Source of the DNA: Urophycis tenuis
Lineage: Eukaryota; Chordata; Actinopteri; Gadiformes; Phycidae
NCBI GenBank assembly: GCA_036785325.1
Contig: JAXIVH010000008.1
Location: forward strand, 11,545,437 to 11,609,436
Direction: 5' to 3'
Length of the DNA stretch: 64,000 nt
The stretch's first letter is position 1. Each line of letters begins with the position of its first letter. The notes beneath the pieces are model-generated. The model worked only from the letters and a program-made list of their open reading frames with translations, made no database searches and had not been told where the DNA came from. Both the position numbers and the translations under genes were made by a program. Below, piece by piece: positions 50,201-61,966 of this stretch.

Positions 50201-53200
50201 TTTGGTTGAGTACAGCCCTACTGTTTGGCAGATATTAGACATGGGAATGTAAATCCACGACCCATGCAGCATGACCGATTGTGCAGGGTTACCCTGGCTA
50301 CCCTGGCTACTTTGTGTACGTTTCTGCTCCTTCATCTGCACCTTAATTCCAATGCTTCCATTAACTATTTTTTACACCGTACAACACTGAGCGTAACCAT
50401 GGCCAGATTACCATGAATGCACCTATGTTGTTGTGTTGTTGTGAAGACCGTGTGGTGGACGACCTGAACCCCGTGCTGAACTTCACCCGCAAGGAGGTGG
50501 AGTCTCTGCTTCACTTTGTGGAGGAGGAGCCTGACCAGAACAAAAACTCCCTGAAGCCTCAAGAGGACATGGAGGCAGTCATGAGCCAGGCCTGCATGCG
50601 CTACCCACACCTCATCACCAAGGTAACGGCTAATATATATATATATATATATATGGTAAACACCTATTTGTTAGCGTGTGTGTGTAGTGGGGCTGGGGTG
50701 TAATGTACTTGATCTTATCCGGTCATTTCCGCAGACAATTGTAGGTAAGTCAATGTGAATTTAGTTGGACTTTGTCCAGCATATTTTTCACGTTTCCATT
50801 ACATGTTCACCTTGTTCTACCATAAGAGCGTGCCAACTGTTGTCTTCCATCTTCTCTCAATAGATACCCTTTCATCATGAGTCACTTCTGATGGACCGGA
50901 AGGAGTCAAAGTTGACCAAAGCAGAGAAGAGAGCTGCCAAGAAGAGCTACGAGGACGAGAAGAGAGCCTGTGTCCCCTACTCGCGTCCGTCTTATGCTCA
51001 CTACTACCCCACCAGTGACCAAACCCTTGCAAACATACCAGCGTTCAGCCAACGCAACTGGTCAGTTCCAGTGTCATGTGGCGATTAGTACTGTTTTTCT
51101 ATCCCCCATGTCTGAATAACTGTTACCAGCTCCTTAACGACCTGTACTGGTAGTAGCTTGGGGTAAAATCCTCTGCTGCTCTGCACAATACTAATTAACA
51201 TAACAGTTCTTTTCATTTGTGTGTGTGTGTGTCTGTGTGCGTGTGCGTGCGTGCGTGCGTGTGTTAGGTGTCCGGGTGGCAGGCCGGACGAGAAGCCCGT
51301 GGCGAGTGTCCGGCCCATCCAGTCCACTCCCATCCCCATGATGCCTCGACAGGCCAGCATGGCTGGGTCCAGCTCTGCGGGGGGCGGCGGCTTCCCGGTC
51401 AATTTCCTGCAGAAGGCTGGTGTTTATGTCCAGAGGATCGTCACGACAACTGGTAATCCTCCTCTGTTACTCCCAATTGCTACGCACTACGCACGTTACA
51501 CACATTACACACTCCAGTCACTAGTTACATCCTCCGTAACACACTCCCCTATCACGAGTTACATCTTCTGTTACACACTCTGGAATCACTGGTTACATCC
51601 TCCATAACACACTCCCCAATCACTGGTTACATCCTCCGTAACACGCTGCCCAATCACTGGTTACATCCTCCGTAACATGCTGCCCAATCACTGGTTATAT
51701 CCTCCATAACACGCTGCCCAATCACTGGTTATATCCTCCATAACACGCTGCCCAATCACTGGTTATATCCTCCATAACACGCTGCCCAATCACTGGTTAC
51801 ATCCTCCGTAGCACACTGCCCAATCAATAGTTACATCCTCTGTTATACATTCTCCACTCACTAGCTACATCCTCCGTAGCACACTGCCCAATCAATAGTT
51901 ACATCCTCTGTTACACATTCTCCACTCACTGGTTACATCCTCCATAACACACTCCCCAATCACTATTTGCATTCTCCATTACACACTCCCCAATCGGTAG
52001 TTACAAGGGCATTTATCTTTCGGCTAACTCATTTATGCCTTGCTCTTATTAATTCCCAATGTATTTCTTTTTCCAGACATTGTAATTCCAGGAGCTAACA
52101 GCACTACAGATGCACAGGCCAGAATAGGTGCAGGAGAGAGCATCCATGTCATCAAAGGTTCTAAAGGTAGAGACTGCTGCTCCCAGTGGACACCCCTTTT
52201 ACATGTTGAAGTCATTCATTTATGAACCTACTTTTTTTTTACCACAGGTACCTATATTAGGACAAATGATGGTCGAATTTTTGCCATTCGATCTGGAAAG
52301 ATCAGCCGGCAAGCCACGGGAGGGTCCTCGACATCAAGAGGTATAGTGTATACTTAAAGCAGTCCTCTTATAGTGGTCAAGTATTCAGGTCCTCTCTTAT
52401 AGTAGCCAAGTCCTCTTATAGTAGTCAAGTATTCAGGTCCTCTCTTATAGTAGCCAAGTCCTCTTATGGTAGTCAAGTCCTCCTGACAATAATTCACAAA
52501 ATTATGGCCATGTCCCATTTTTAAAACATTCCCGAGCCACGTTTGGAGTCACTCCTTCATGTAGTCATGTTGAAAATTACACATAACATATTGCTACAAT
52601 ATCATTACATTTGTGGCAATTGTTGAAATTGCCAAAATTCATGAGGGCAAAAACAACAATACCACGATACAGTAATACCACTGTACTTGTTGTTGGATTA
52701 CGACCCTACAGTGCTCGACCCAGGGGTACACCAGGCTGAGGAAGTGTGAAGGGGTCAGTGTGTATTGAACAGGGCTCAATACACACTAGACTATTACTAT
52801 AATTATGACTATTGAGTCATGGATATCATCTTTCAAAGAAATTTGATTTTAAATTAAGATCCTCATAGTATTATGCTAAAGTCATGTCATTGGCTGGATC
52901 TTTCCAGTTCAAGCGCAGTTCGGAGTGCTATGCATTAAAGAGACGTGTATGGCCACAGAGGTTAGAAAAATAACGTCTGGATCTTCCTGCCACCAACTCA
53001 TGGCACTGATGTCTGTCTCCGTTCCTCAAGACCTGCAGGGTTCCCAGGCCGCGATTAGCAACGGCAGCTCCTCGCCCGCACGGCACCAGCACAGCCCCGA
53101 CGGACCGCCGCGGCCGTCCAGCCCCGAGAGCCCGGAGATCCTGCGAGAGCTCCGGCGCTACGCAGCCTCCGCGGACGAGGACGCGGCCGGTGTGCCCAGC

Positions 53201-54004
53201 GACTTGCCCTCACCGCTGGACATGTCGGCGGCACCGGCGGGCGACTCTCGGCACTATCAGCCCAGTGACCTCAGAGACAACCTCACTGCCACCGCGGGGG
53301 ACATCCGCAGCAACAAGCGCAAGCTGAGCGGTAACATCGGCGGCAAGCAGTTCGGCAACAAGCGTGGTTCTGCCGCAGGGCATTACCCGGGCATGCCCCT
53401 GGTCAGCGGGGTCACTTACCCCACGGCCGGCCTCACCTCGTCCTCTTCCCTAATGGGAAACGTGGGTCACATGACACACCCATACCTCATGGGCAGCAGT
53501 GGGGGCTCCTCCTTCATGCAGACAGCAGGGCAGTCGCTGGGCGACCTGCAGGCCATGTTCCCATCCACTGCGTCCGACCTGCTGGGCCAGGGGAATGGAC
53601 ACCTGCCTTCCACCGTCCCCTCATGCTCGTCCCTCTCCTCTGTCTACTCGTCCAGCAGGCCGGCCATGTCCTCCACCTCCACCTCTTCCTCCTCCTCCTC
53701 CTCGCTGGCGCAGGGCTCCCTTCCACCCTACATGATTAACCCCAGCATGGGCAGCCTGCTGACCCCGGGCTACTCCCTCAACTACAGTCAGTCTGAGCCC
53801 TCCATGTACTCCAACCCGCTAGGGGGCTTCCCCTCGTCAGGGCCAGGCGCCGGCGCCTCCAGCTTCCTGCCCAGCTCCTTCAGCAGCCCGCACTCCAGCC
53901 TGCTGGGCATGGCGCTGAGCCAGGCCGACGCACCGCTCACTGGGGAGACTGACAACGGCGGGAGTAGCTCTGATGATGACGTCATCGAGGTGATGGGTCA
54001 ATAG
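40835..54004 (+). CDS. rad54l2: RAD54L2/ARIP4, Snf2-family translocase, complete
   Basis: Twenty-one coding exons: 40835-40964, 41331-41652, 41736-41872, 42013-42180, 42293-42555, 42769-42951, 43058-43191, 43567-43763, 43970-44312, 45807-45984, 46659-46865, 47446-47564, 47886-47995, 48689-48788, 48883-49088, 50447-50622, 50864-51060, 51268-51452, 52077-52166, 52248-52340, 53031-54004. They total 4512 nt, 1503 residues (human about 1467), with phases consistent throughout. An acidic/Ser-rich N-terminus (poly-Glu in exon 4) is followed by the Snf2 core: Walker A HSMGLGKT (370-377), DEGH (528-531), LTGYPLQNN, and motif VI QAVCRVYRYGQ (892-902). A conserved RDGS-type linker and a Ser/Pro-rich C-terminus end SSDDDVIEVMGQ. 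The family is an ATP-driven DNA translocase linked to androgen-receptor co-regulation, SUMO and TOP2 removal. The start has a good context (gacaccATGT). ATRX is excluded by the close match around the helicase motifs. Confidence 0.97.
41127..41229. repeat. (TGTC)n-(TG)n-(CA)n compound repeat, hairpin-capable
   Basis: In rad54l2 intron 1: TGTC units, then about 18 TG (41167-41203), a short attaca spacer, then about 11 CA/aca units. TG and CA runs are mutually complementary, so the strand can fold on itself with a very short loop. Confidence 0.9.
43867..43977 (+). repeat. 37-bp tandem repeat carrying the exon-9 splice acceptor of rad54l2
   Basis: Three adjacent 37-bp units lie at 43867-43903 (diverged), 43904-43940 and 43941-43977. 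The last two differ at about five positions, and both contain CATCAG|GTATA. Only the acceptor in the last unit (exon start 43970) keeps the rad54l2 frame. The unit overlaps the first eight bases of the exon. Confidence 0.88.
44487..44769. mobile_element. hAT-type miniature element (283 bp) in rad54l2 intron 9
   Basis: It starts TAGTGATAGACCGATA and ends TATCGGTCAATCCCTA. It is flanked by tagtgtga / tagtgtgg (44479-44486 and 44770-44777), an 8-bp duplication with one change. The interior is rich in 'tatcggc', like the element at 25825, so the two are probably related families. Confidence 0.85.
45335..45540 (+). mobile_element. tRNA-headed SINE in rad54l2 intron 9
   Basis: A Box A-like region (gcagtagtggataaggtggg) and Box B (ggttcaattcc, about 45388) are followed by the body 'gtgtccttgaggaagacact' and 'cttgctccccgggtgctg'. 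That body is common to fish tRNA-derived SINEs, V-SINE-like as I remember it. It is on the gene's sense strand and shares its tRNA head with the SINE at 61694. Confidence 0.75.
45999..46034. repeat. 12-bp direct repeat after rad54l2 exon 10
   Basis: Three copies of caccctgtcgtt with minor change, 15 bp after the donor of exon 10. Confidence 0.8.
49265..49628. mobile_element. hAT/Charlie-like element (364 bp) in rad54l2 intron 15
   Basis: It starts CAGGGGTGTCAAAACTCATT and ends TTGAGTTTGACACATGTG. It is flanked by the perfect 8-bp duplication gtctaatg (49257-49264 and 49629-49636). GGCC-rich blocks near both ends ('gggccacatcagc', 'cgggccggatttggcccgcg') are typical of this vertebrate family. 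No transposase. Confidence 0.92.
49690..50045 (-). mobile_element. LINE ORF2 C-terminal fragment
   Basis: On the minus strand, read from 50045 downward, the translation gives LQDLYNKQQYKKAESILSDC, then HPLHQQFNFLPSGS, then LAKTNRYKHFFVPTAISLLN, the recognisable end of a fish non-LTR retrotransposon ORF2. It is followed by an AT-rich tail with repeated attgatt at 49690-49715. 5'-truncated and silent in rad54l2 intron 15. Confidence 0.75.
51470..52005. repeat. 34-bp minisatellite in rad54l2 intron 18
   Basis: The unit is about 'acatcctccgtaacacgctg' + 'cccaatcactggtt', repeated some 14 times with decay toward both ends (best at 51600-51830). Confidence 0.9.
52345..52485. repeat. short minisatellite in rad54l2 intron 20
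   Basis: Tandem copies of 'gtcctcttatagtagtcaag' with an interspersed 'tattcaggtcctctctt'; about six related units. Confidence 0.85.
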
Positions 54005-56426
54005 AGGATCAGATTATCTGGCAAGGTGATTGAGCCCTCAGCCCCACCACCTTCCTTCCACACCCCCATGTCATTAATCGTGATTTACCCATGTAAAAGA
54101 CGAGACTTTTCACTACCAGTTTACATGAATAGTTGTGGGGGGAGTTGGTGAAAGGAAATAGTAGTTTGGATGGTTCGGCCTGCCACATGGGGCTTTTGGG
54201 GCATACGATAGTTGGGAAGCATCCGGAGACAGACATTTTTTTTAATTATTGGAATAACATGTGCATCAACATTTTTTGATACATCTTATAAATCTACTCC
54301 CAATTATATTTTCTTGGCAAGGTCATCAACACCTTCACCATGAGTTTCCCAACTAACGTTTTAGTCACCATGATTAGGGATCTGGTACTGTTCACAGTAT
54401 AATGTAACGTAGAAATGCATCAATTTCACTGGATCTGTTTTACATTCCTTGTTGCAGGCAGTTGATTTGCTGTGTTGCACTCCTTGATGGTCAGCTCGAA
54501 TACTCCTAAGTTCAGAAATGTAAAGACATAAAAGACAGTGACAGGTATCTCATATTTTCAGCGCAGATAGCCCACTATATCGGAATAGGTGTTTGTTGGA
54601 TAGGACTACCAATTTTTTTCCAAACAAACCCTCTTGGACTTTTTTTCAAGGCAGGATATCCAGTGTGAATTATTTGATTTCAAAAGGCCTGTGATGGATT
54701 TCCTCAAAATGTAGCTGCAAAATTTGTTGTGAAATATAAGGCCATAAAGTAAGTCTAATAAAATTAAAAACAAGTTTAGTGTAGGAGTCTTTTTTAAGTC
54801 AACCGTCACATACAGTAAGGTATGCTGTAAAGCTACCATTATGTAGAAGGGAAAATGGCCTCTAAAAGCAAAGCACTTGAGCTGAATACAAATGTTGTCA
54901 GAGCTTGCCTCTATCCATGGTCAGATATTTTAGCAACTAGTTTCGCATTAGAGATCCAGAAGGGATATTATGAGGTCTCGGTTGTTTTGATTGCTATAAA
55001 TGAAATTGTTGATATTTTGTAAATAGGGGTTCTGTTCATTGTTTATATTCCATGTTAATACTGTGGTGTGCAGAATGGGTTTGATGAAGAGGTTTTATGG
55101 AAACTGTTGACAAACAATAACTGTCTCCACACCAGGGGAACAGAATCTACTTACTAGGAACTAAGATGAATGTACTTTCATGGAAGCCTTTGATCACACA
55201 GGGGGGCTCGGATATTGAGAGTTTGGTGTTCTTTCATTTTCAGCCTTAAATAACACAGAGGTCTTGGAAGTTAGGTTTCATGTCAGCAAATCCTTTTCCG
55301 CACAGTAAGAAGAACTACTGAGCAGTGACGGTGTATGAAACAAGTTCAAGGGGCATTTATATTAAAAAGCAACAAGTGCGCAATCCAAATGGAGCCAGCC
55401 AATCCTCAGCTGTACCATTACTTACAAACTACTGTTTACCTGATGCAATAGGCAGTAATTAGCGTTTATTTTACTATTCTTTTTCAAGAATCAATAAGTA
55501 ATCTTGAGTTCAACCCCTTGTACACTCATTAACTTTGGTTGTAGGAACTTGAGAACAAGTGTTACTCATCATATCTAAGGAGGGTGTTCACAAAGTGTGC
55601 ACAAAGCAGTGTGTGTCCTGTGAAAAGCAGATCTTAAGTAGGACTACAGAAGAAACTGGGTCGGACTTTCTACTTAAATGATGGCCTTACCACATTGATG
55701 TTGCCGTTATGATGTAGCTTTTCCAAAAATGTATTTTTGAATTAGTGCAGTTCTTTAATGGCTTGTTTCACTATTCCAATTGTACATCAGTGCTGCTTAG
55801 CGATTCTCCTTGTGGTTGCTGTCGTCTGGCCTTTAGCAGTGTTTCTCTTGTGCAATCTAATGCTAGCTAGTAACGGGGAAAGGGTGTCTTTCCTTAACAT
55901 ACACCAACTATGTTGGGAAGACAACACTGGACATTGAACAAATGCAATCATTTTCTTTGTGGAGGTCTGGAACCAAGACACTGAGTGGTCCTATATTGCG
56001 TTCTGACACATTACTGCATTCTACAGTCTGTTGAAGCATGTCATGCTGGGATTTGGCAGACCCACCTGACACAAAGGTACATACAGTTGGCCCCTTTCAG
56101 TCTCATGAGGCAATTGGAAACTCCCTATCTGAATCGATAGTAAGCAGCTGTCATGCTTACTGTCAAGTATGTCTATTCATTTACTGTACATTCTTATTTT
56201 ATTACAATTTTCTAAATTTTTTATAATGTTTTATGGCATCTTGTAGTTTGTTCCTCATTTCAATGTTCTCCACAACTATTTATTTATGATGTAAAATATA
56301 TCAGTTTTGTAATTACAGTTTATAACACAGGTTTTATTTGACCCATCTGTGGCTGTTACAGAATTGTCATTGCATACACACAGAGGAACAGAATATAACC
56401 GTTGTCAATGTTATTTTAACAATAAA
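54005..56426 (+). other. rad54l2 3' UTR (likely extent)
   Basis: No coding sequence is seen after the stop until the convergent gene. AATAAA occurs at 54757-54762 and 56421-56426. The first gives a UTR of about 0.75 kb, the second about 2.4 kb. Human RAD54L2 also has a long 3' UTR. Choice between the two needs transcript data. Confidence 0.5.
56333..56338 (-). terminator. cyb561d2 polyadenylation signal candidate
   Basis: AATAAA on the minus strand about 310 nt beyond the cyb561d2 stop; a second lies at 56198-56203. Either would bring the transcript end into the possible long 3' UTR of rad54l2. Confidence 0.45.
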
Positions 56427-56645
56427 ACACTTGTATTGCAATGTGGGTGGTGTAAAAAAAAAAAACTACATACATTTAAATTATATAGGCTACACACAGC
56501 AGAATAGGCAGCTTAGTGGTTGGTATTTGGTACAACTATTTTTAATACCACAACCAAATGCTGTTTTCAACAGTAAAAGTTTAGCCCCATTCACATCATT
56601 GTTCATTGTTTGAAGCATATGGTTGTGTTCATACTGTTTCTTCTG

Positions 56646-57478
56646 TCAGGACTGAAGGCGTTTCTTTGCCATGTAGGCGTTTGTAACTTGTCTCATTATA
56701 ACCAGGCCGCCCAGAGCCGGGCAAAGGGCTGTCAGGTACCAGGCAAGCTCACCGACGAATGCGATGAACCACATGGAGCAGATGCCCAGGAACAGGCTGC
56801 CACTGCCAAGCAGGTAGGTCAGGAGTCCTGTTGTGGCGTGGTAACGTTTAAGTTTTGCAAGGGACCAGCCCTTCACAAGGGAGGGGTAGATCAACGGCAC
56901 AGCTGCTAAACACTGGAGTCCCACGACGCAAACCGTCACTAGGCCCATCAGACCGTGCCATGAGGTGAAATGGGCTTTTCCATTCAAGTGTTTGTTGTAT
57001 ACTATGGCCACCAAGCCAATGGCAGCACAGGTCAGGCACAGACACTGCAGGATCCAGTGCACCCGCACCTTGAGCCTGTGTGGAAACCTTCCGATGGGGG
57101 AGCCGTGGGGAGAGAAGAGGAGTATGGCTTCCGTCATGAAGAAGAACTGTCGGGAAGTCGGGAGTTAAATTATAAATTATTTGACATTCTACATTTCTAC
57201 ATAATTGGGCAATGCTTATAATGTACCTGTTATTACTTACAGCAAGTGTCATAAGAAATGGATGCCAAGAAAACAAACCTTTAGAAATAAAGAAATAAAA
57301 ATATGAATCAAACAAGCAGTTAAAGGCATGTAGGCAACAGATTGCTACGGCATAAACTCTTACTTGATCCTGGTCGTGACAGAACTGTTATTATTATGGT
57401 AAATATAATCCACACAGCATGTGTCAGTATTGTGAACGAAGTCCGTGCATATCCATAGATCCATGGCTCGGACTCCAT
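56646..57478 (-). CDS. cyb561d2: cytochrome b561 domain-containing protein 2, complete
   Basis: Three coding exons: 57478-57364, 57278-57241, 57146-56646 (115+38+501 nt, 217 residues; human 222). The phases join cleanly, giving PGSSLFSWHP across intron 1 as in the human protein. It is a six-helix membrane protein with the four haem-ligand histidines at H44 (SWHP), H80 (RVHW), H114 (SWHG) and H153 (KRYHATTG), at the spacing of the family. The C-terminus (IMRQVTNAYMAKKRLQS) matches CYB561D2 better than CYB561D1. The family transfers electrons across membranes, with ascorbate as donor and monodehydroascorbate or ferric iron as acceptor. It is convergent with rad54l2; in mammals it lies near RASSF1. 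Confidence 0.94.
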
Positions 57479-58114
57479 CCTGTTGTTTCCACAGACCTGC
57501 TTTATTGATGCAGTTTATCGTGCAAATGGACGAATTAGTTGTCTCGCCGAAGCTAAATTAATGTAGACTACAACAGAAATTGCATAGATACTTTGGTGCG
57601 CATGGGCATTTAATTACTTTGCCTAAGATAGATACATCGGTACAAAACATATCTTTAAGAGCGCAAAATGTTTGAAGTGCATCTTCACAGATACATTTTA
57701 GGAGAACGAGCCCTGTGCTGCAGTAAAATAGTCTTTATTGCTTACCTAGTGAAATTAGGCGGAAGTATCAGCGGACGTGGCAGCTATGATACAACGGTTT
57801 CCATCGAGGTCAAGGAAAAAAGGTTAGGAAAGTACATAGGAGGTAACTTTCTGACTATTTAACCGTACTCATTCAACCATCCAACTCATCCATAGGGGCG
57901 GTGGGCATTTGTATTCATTGAAAATAAATTACTTGGCTATATGTATAATGAAACAAAAATATAGAAAATATCCAACCTAGGAAGTTTCCTAACTGAGTGA
58001 AATAACCCGGAAGTGACAGCCATGATAAACGCTGAAAATGCTAAGGAAAAGTGCTTAAATGTTGCCTTTTTTTGGCTCCTTAAGCATAGCGTAGACTGGG
58101 CCATTCTTTATTTC

Positions 58115-58545
58115 AACCATGGCAAATAAGTTATATTTTCACCGGGTTAACCACGTTTATACAGTCTTGATGAAACATGTAAGAAGTATAAGAAGTATAA
58201 GATGCACTTTTCCATCTTCAGAACATTGTAGTTTCACCCTGCTAGACCCAACATCCTGTATCTAATCATTATCAGTGTGACAACTATTTCGTTTCGCTTT
58301 TGTGACTGTCGGCCTATATTCCTTTTTTTTATTTCAATTCCAACCGTGGTAATAATGTATACATTTTCACAGTGTTGTCCACGTTTATATAGCCTGCATA
58401 AAAGTATCTAGGCTGCTGTTTTAGTCGTCCATCTACAAAACATTGCAGTTTCACCACGGCAGACCCCCGTCCATAACTGCAGTCGGATTCTCTTGTCTCT
58501 TAATCAATATGGATATAGAACTGCTATTTCTGTTAATTACGAGTC
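58115..58545. repeat. degenerate direct duplication, about 220-bp unit
   Basis: Two copies in a row (about 58105-58300 and 58330-58545) share, in order, 'ttatttcaaccatgg'/'ttccaaccgtgg', 'attttcac', 'ccacgtttata', 'aacattg.agtttcacc', 'agaccc' and 'aactatttc'/'ctgctatttc'. Overall similarity is modest. Confidence 0.6.
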
Positions 58546-59169
58546 AATAGATGCACTCATTTACAATATTTATATAGCACACCGATATGTGTACATAATG
58601 AAATACTGAAAGCATAAACCAATATGACCCAGGTAATACAGTAAGGTGCTGTAGCTACATGCTTCTAAAGCAACACCTAGATGGAGTGCAAATTAAAAGG
58701 CAACTATGAGAACACTGGATGTAAACAAATGCACTCACCTGTAACTTTTGTTCAATAAAGTATTAAAGAGGAACTACACAGGTTAGTATGTAGAGTAAGT
58801 GCACTAATGTAACTACACATCACAAAAACTAGCAAAGCTTGCCACCAATGTCACTCGTGTACAATTAGCCACTGAATTAAATACATATATGCAGCCATCA
58901 TGTAATGAAGCATAGGAAACATTATGACTGTATAACTCGACACTTTATGTAAAATACTGTATAATACCTTTAAGCACAAGCAGTTTATTCCTGCACGTAT
59001 GTATCTGTATCCATATCTTGTGATCATCATTGCTACTATCTTCCATCAACGCTCATGTATAACTCTCCAGTTTATGTTTAATGTAAATACTTACATGCAC
59101 TTTATATTCTCCAATGCAGCTTAATTTCATTCTTCATTGCTGCTTTATTTTCATTCTTCATTGCTGCTT

Positions 59170-59330
59170 TTACTTAAATCCGCGATGCCCTTATTTTACT
59201 GTACTTTCTTGTATATCTTTGATTTTCCTTCCATATTGGAACGGGCCTCGTCCAATACATTTCATTGTACAGTATGACTGTAAGTGATGCTGCACATTTG
59301 ATAATAAACGACTTGAATCTTGTGCATTCA
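59170..59330. mobile_element. LINE 3'-tail-like remnant
   Basis: The sequence ends '...ataataaacgacttgaatct', resembling the usual 'aataaagacttgaatcttg' terminus of fish LINE 3' ends. It is preceded by 'cttccatattggaacgggcc'. No coding part. Confidence 0.4.
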
Positions 59331-59462
59331 TCTTTTGAGCTGTTGTTTATAAAACTCACAGATTATGTATTAACAAGGGAATAAACAACGTAGATTTATG
59401 CAGATGTCATAATGTGATTTTCATCAAAATGGCAGATTCAAACGTGAATAACTTTATTGAAT

Positions 59463-60480
59463 TTAGACAATGCATATGTACTGTGCCAGCAGAGGGCGTG
59501 CTGTGAGAACCAATGCTGTGAGTTTGAGAAACATTGCATCCAGGAAGTGGTGAGTGACCCATATACAAGGTATTTGGAGAATTGAACTGCCATGTGCCTC
59601 CTTGGACTCTACCAGCTTGTTGTTGCAGCCTGTAGAGTCAATTTTGAGCTCTTTGCAGGCCCCCACAAAATTGGCTCCGCAGTCCGGCCTGAAGTGCTTT
59701 ACAGGGCACCTGAGGGCATGAACGAAACTGGAGCAGTCTATCAACTCCAGTACCTCAATGCATATTTACCATGAGCTCATACATGTGAAAATGACTGGCC
59801 ACCACTTGCTGTTAGCCTGGCCTCCGCCGTTTGAATGAAGGCTTCCTCATGTGGCTGACTGTTGTGAATCGGAGAGGAAAGCAGGTTCGTTTAGCTAGGA
59901 GGACAGAGCAAGCTAGCTGTCTAGCTGGATAGCCCTAATAGCATGATCAGCTGGGTTTAGGAACATAGTTCTTTTTGTTTACTTGTTTGGACTGTCTGAC
60001 GGGGTTATGGTCAGAGACATAGAATCTCCTTGATTCATTTGATATGTAAACACCTTGCTATCAGAGAAGAACTTCAATTTGGTATCCAGTTCCTCTAGAA
60101 ATACCATTGCCATCTCAACTGCAGGTGCACCAAGTTAAGCAAGGAATAGTGAGATCAGGATTTGTAGCCAGTTTTGCCTTGCCTATGAACCCCACTTCAC
60201 TCTTTCCTTCAGCAGTTGTCACTTGAGATATGTGACAGCAACAATTGCCTTGGTGGACACGTCACAGGAAGCATGCATCTCTTTACGTTTAGCTCCAGAG
60301 AATGGCAGTGATGTGTACAGCCTGGGAATCTTCAACCCCTGAAGATCTTTCAGCGAGTTCTTCCAGCTTAGCCACTCCTCCTGTTTGTCCTTGGGGAGCA
60401 GTGCATCCCATCCACAGGCATCGGTGCTGAGTCCTTTCAGGAGGCTGAATGATGTGTGTCTGCGTAAACTAGCCGAAGGA
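59463..60480 (-). mobile_element. BEL/Pao LTR retrotransposon remnant
   Basis: Read on the minus strand: first (60480 to about 60080) an RNase H-adjacent pol segment with WDALLPKDKQEEWLSWKNSL and LKIPRLYTSLPF, then (59744-59463) an integrase segment with FRPDCGANFVGACKEL and a later FLDAMFLK...ARPLL. The order matches BEL/Pao pol. Frameshifts, a missing middle and absent LTRs show it is a dead fragment. Confidence 0.7.
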
Positions 60481-61693
60481 GATAGAACATAACTTATTAA
60501 AAGAAGAAATTATGTGAGAAAAATGTGAAGATATTTATTTAAATTAAAAAATAATTTGAAAAAGTTTGGAAAAAGCTGTTATTGACCCTGCTTGTCTTGG
60601 CTGTCAAGTTGCAGTACCAGCACCCAGACTGCAGCATGGAGAACATCTATTTCCAGGATGACTGGGGTCCAGGATGATGGAGTAGGCCTTGTTCCGGAAC
60701 CAGGATCTGGAACTGGTGTTCCCATACCACACCGTAGTGTCGTTTGTCAGTAGGCTACATTCTACCATGCCACACATGACACCCTGGGCTGATTCCGCTG
60801 TTCCTCTTAGGGGTAGAGGGGCTGGTGGGCTATACAGTTAGTCAATATTGATTATTAGTTACTTAGTATTGGTCTATTGATTGATATAGTCCTGGTATTA
60901 TCACTGTCACAGCATTTCTACGGTGTGAATATACTGTACTATAATATAGAAACCTGACCAAGAATGCCAGGCAAGGTTATGATAATGTGGTTATTTAACA
61001 GCACAATCCTTAAAAACGTATGTTGCCTCCACAATTGCAACAAACTTTCTGGATTCCATCATTGGGCAGATGTCTTTTGGGAAAAGAAGTTCAAACTTAT
61101 GTTAAAAGTCTAATTTAATTCAGTTAAATGAAGGGTTTGGTTAAGTGCCAGTTGAACAATGCTGTGTGTCCTGTTGTTTTAGGTCATGCCGTGGGCTCAT
61201 GAATTGTATCTACTTTAGGCAAACACTGATTTCTTGTGGTGGTGGGAGGCCCATGACTTTACACTGGACATGCCTGGGATGCTACAAATCAATACCAGCT
61301 ACTCTCATTCTAACAATAGATTCCATGTTTAACCGGTCACTTTTTGTTGCACAATTCCACTTATATCTACTTGTACCCACATTGATCCCAGACCAATGAG
61401 CCTATTGATGAGGTTCTATATTGACGATATTATTGGAAAAGGATCACAAGATCACAATATCAAATATCACAATTTATTATTCAAGAATTTACACACATGA
61501 TGCGGACATTATGTGTGTAAATTCTAATAGATTATTATCTAATCTATCTATTATCTTTCTAATATTTTTGTATTTGTGGTGAGTGTAGTGATTATTATTG
61601 TTCTTTACAAAGAGAATGGTTTGGGGTTTGTTTTTTTTAATAATGGTGTGCTATTTAATGAAAAAAAAACTTTAGGCCTACAATATATGACAG

Positions 61694-61853
61694 ACAGTGG
61701 GGCGGTAGCTCAGTGGATAGAGCGTGTGGGTAGAGCGGGTCGTCCACTAACCGTAAGGTGGGCGGTTCGATCCCCTTGCTCCCCCACCTCCACAAGTCGA
61801 ACCCCACAAATGTAATTAATGTAAGTCGCTTTGGACAAAAGCGTCTGCTAAAT
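61694..61853 (+). mobile_element. tRNA-headed SINE
   Basis: Box A 'ggtagctcagtggatagagc' and Box B 'ggttcgatcc' (about 61765) form a tRNA-like head. The tail 'gtaagtcgctttggacaaaa' + 'gcgtctgctaaatg' is a very common fish SINE end. The chance open frame across it is not a gene. Confidence 0.8.
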
Positions 61854-61966
61854 GCTCCTTACCCAGTCCTTACCCTTTACAGAAAGCTACGGATGAATAT
61901 ATTTACTATAGGCTACGATATTATAACTGCAATAGTCAAATAGGAATATCATGGATGATATCCATA

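Noticed and set aside
52925..53030. Upstream extension of the last rad54l2 exon with its own ATG
   Set aside because: Conservation and phase require an acceptor at 53030/53031; the upstream codons are intron read-through.
61576..61815. Functional tRNA gene at 61694-61790
   Set aside because: The head is followed by a typical SINE tail and the cloverleaf is poor; it is a tRNA-derived SINE.
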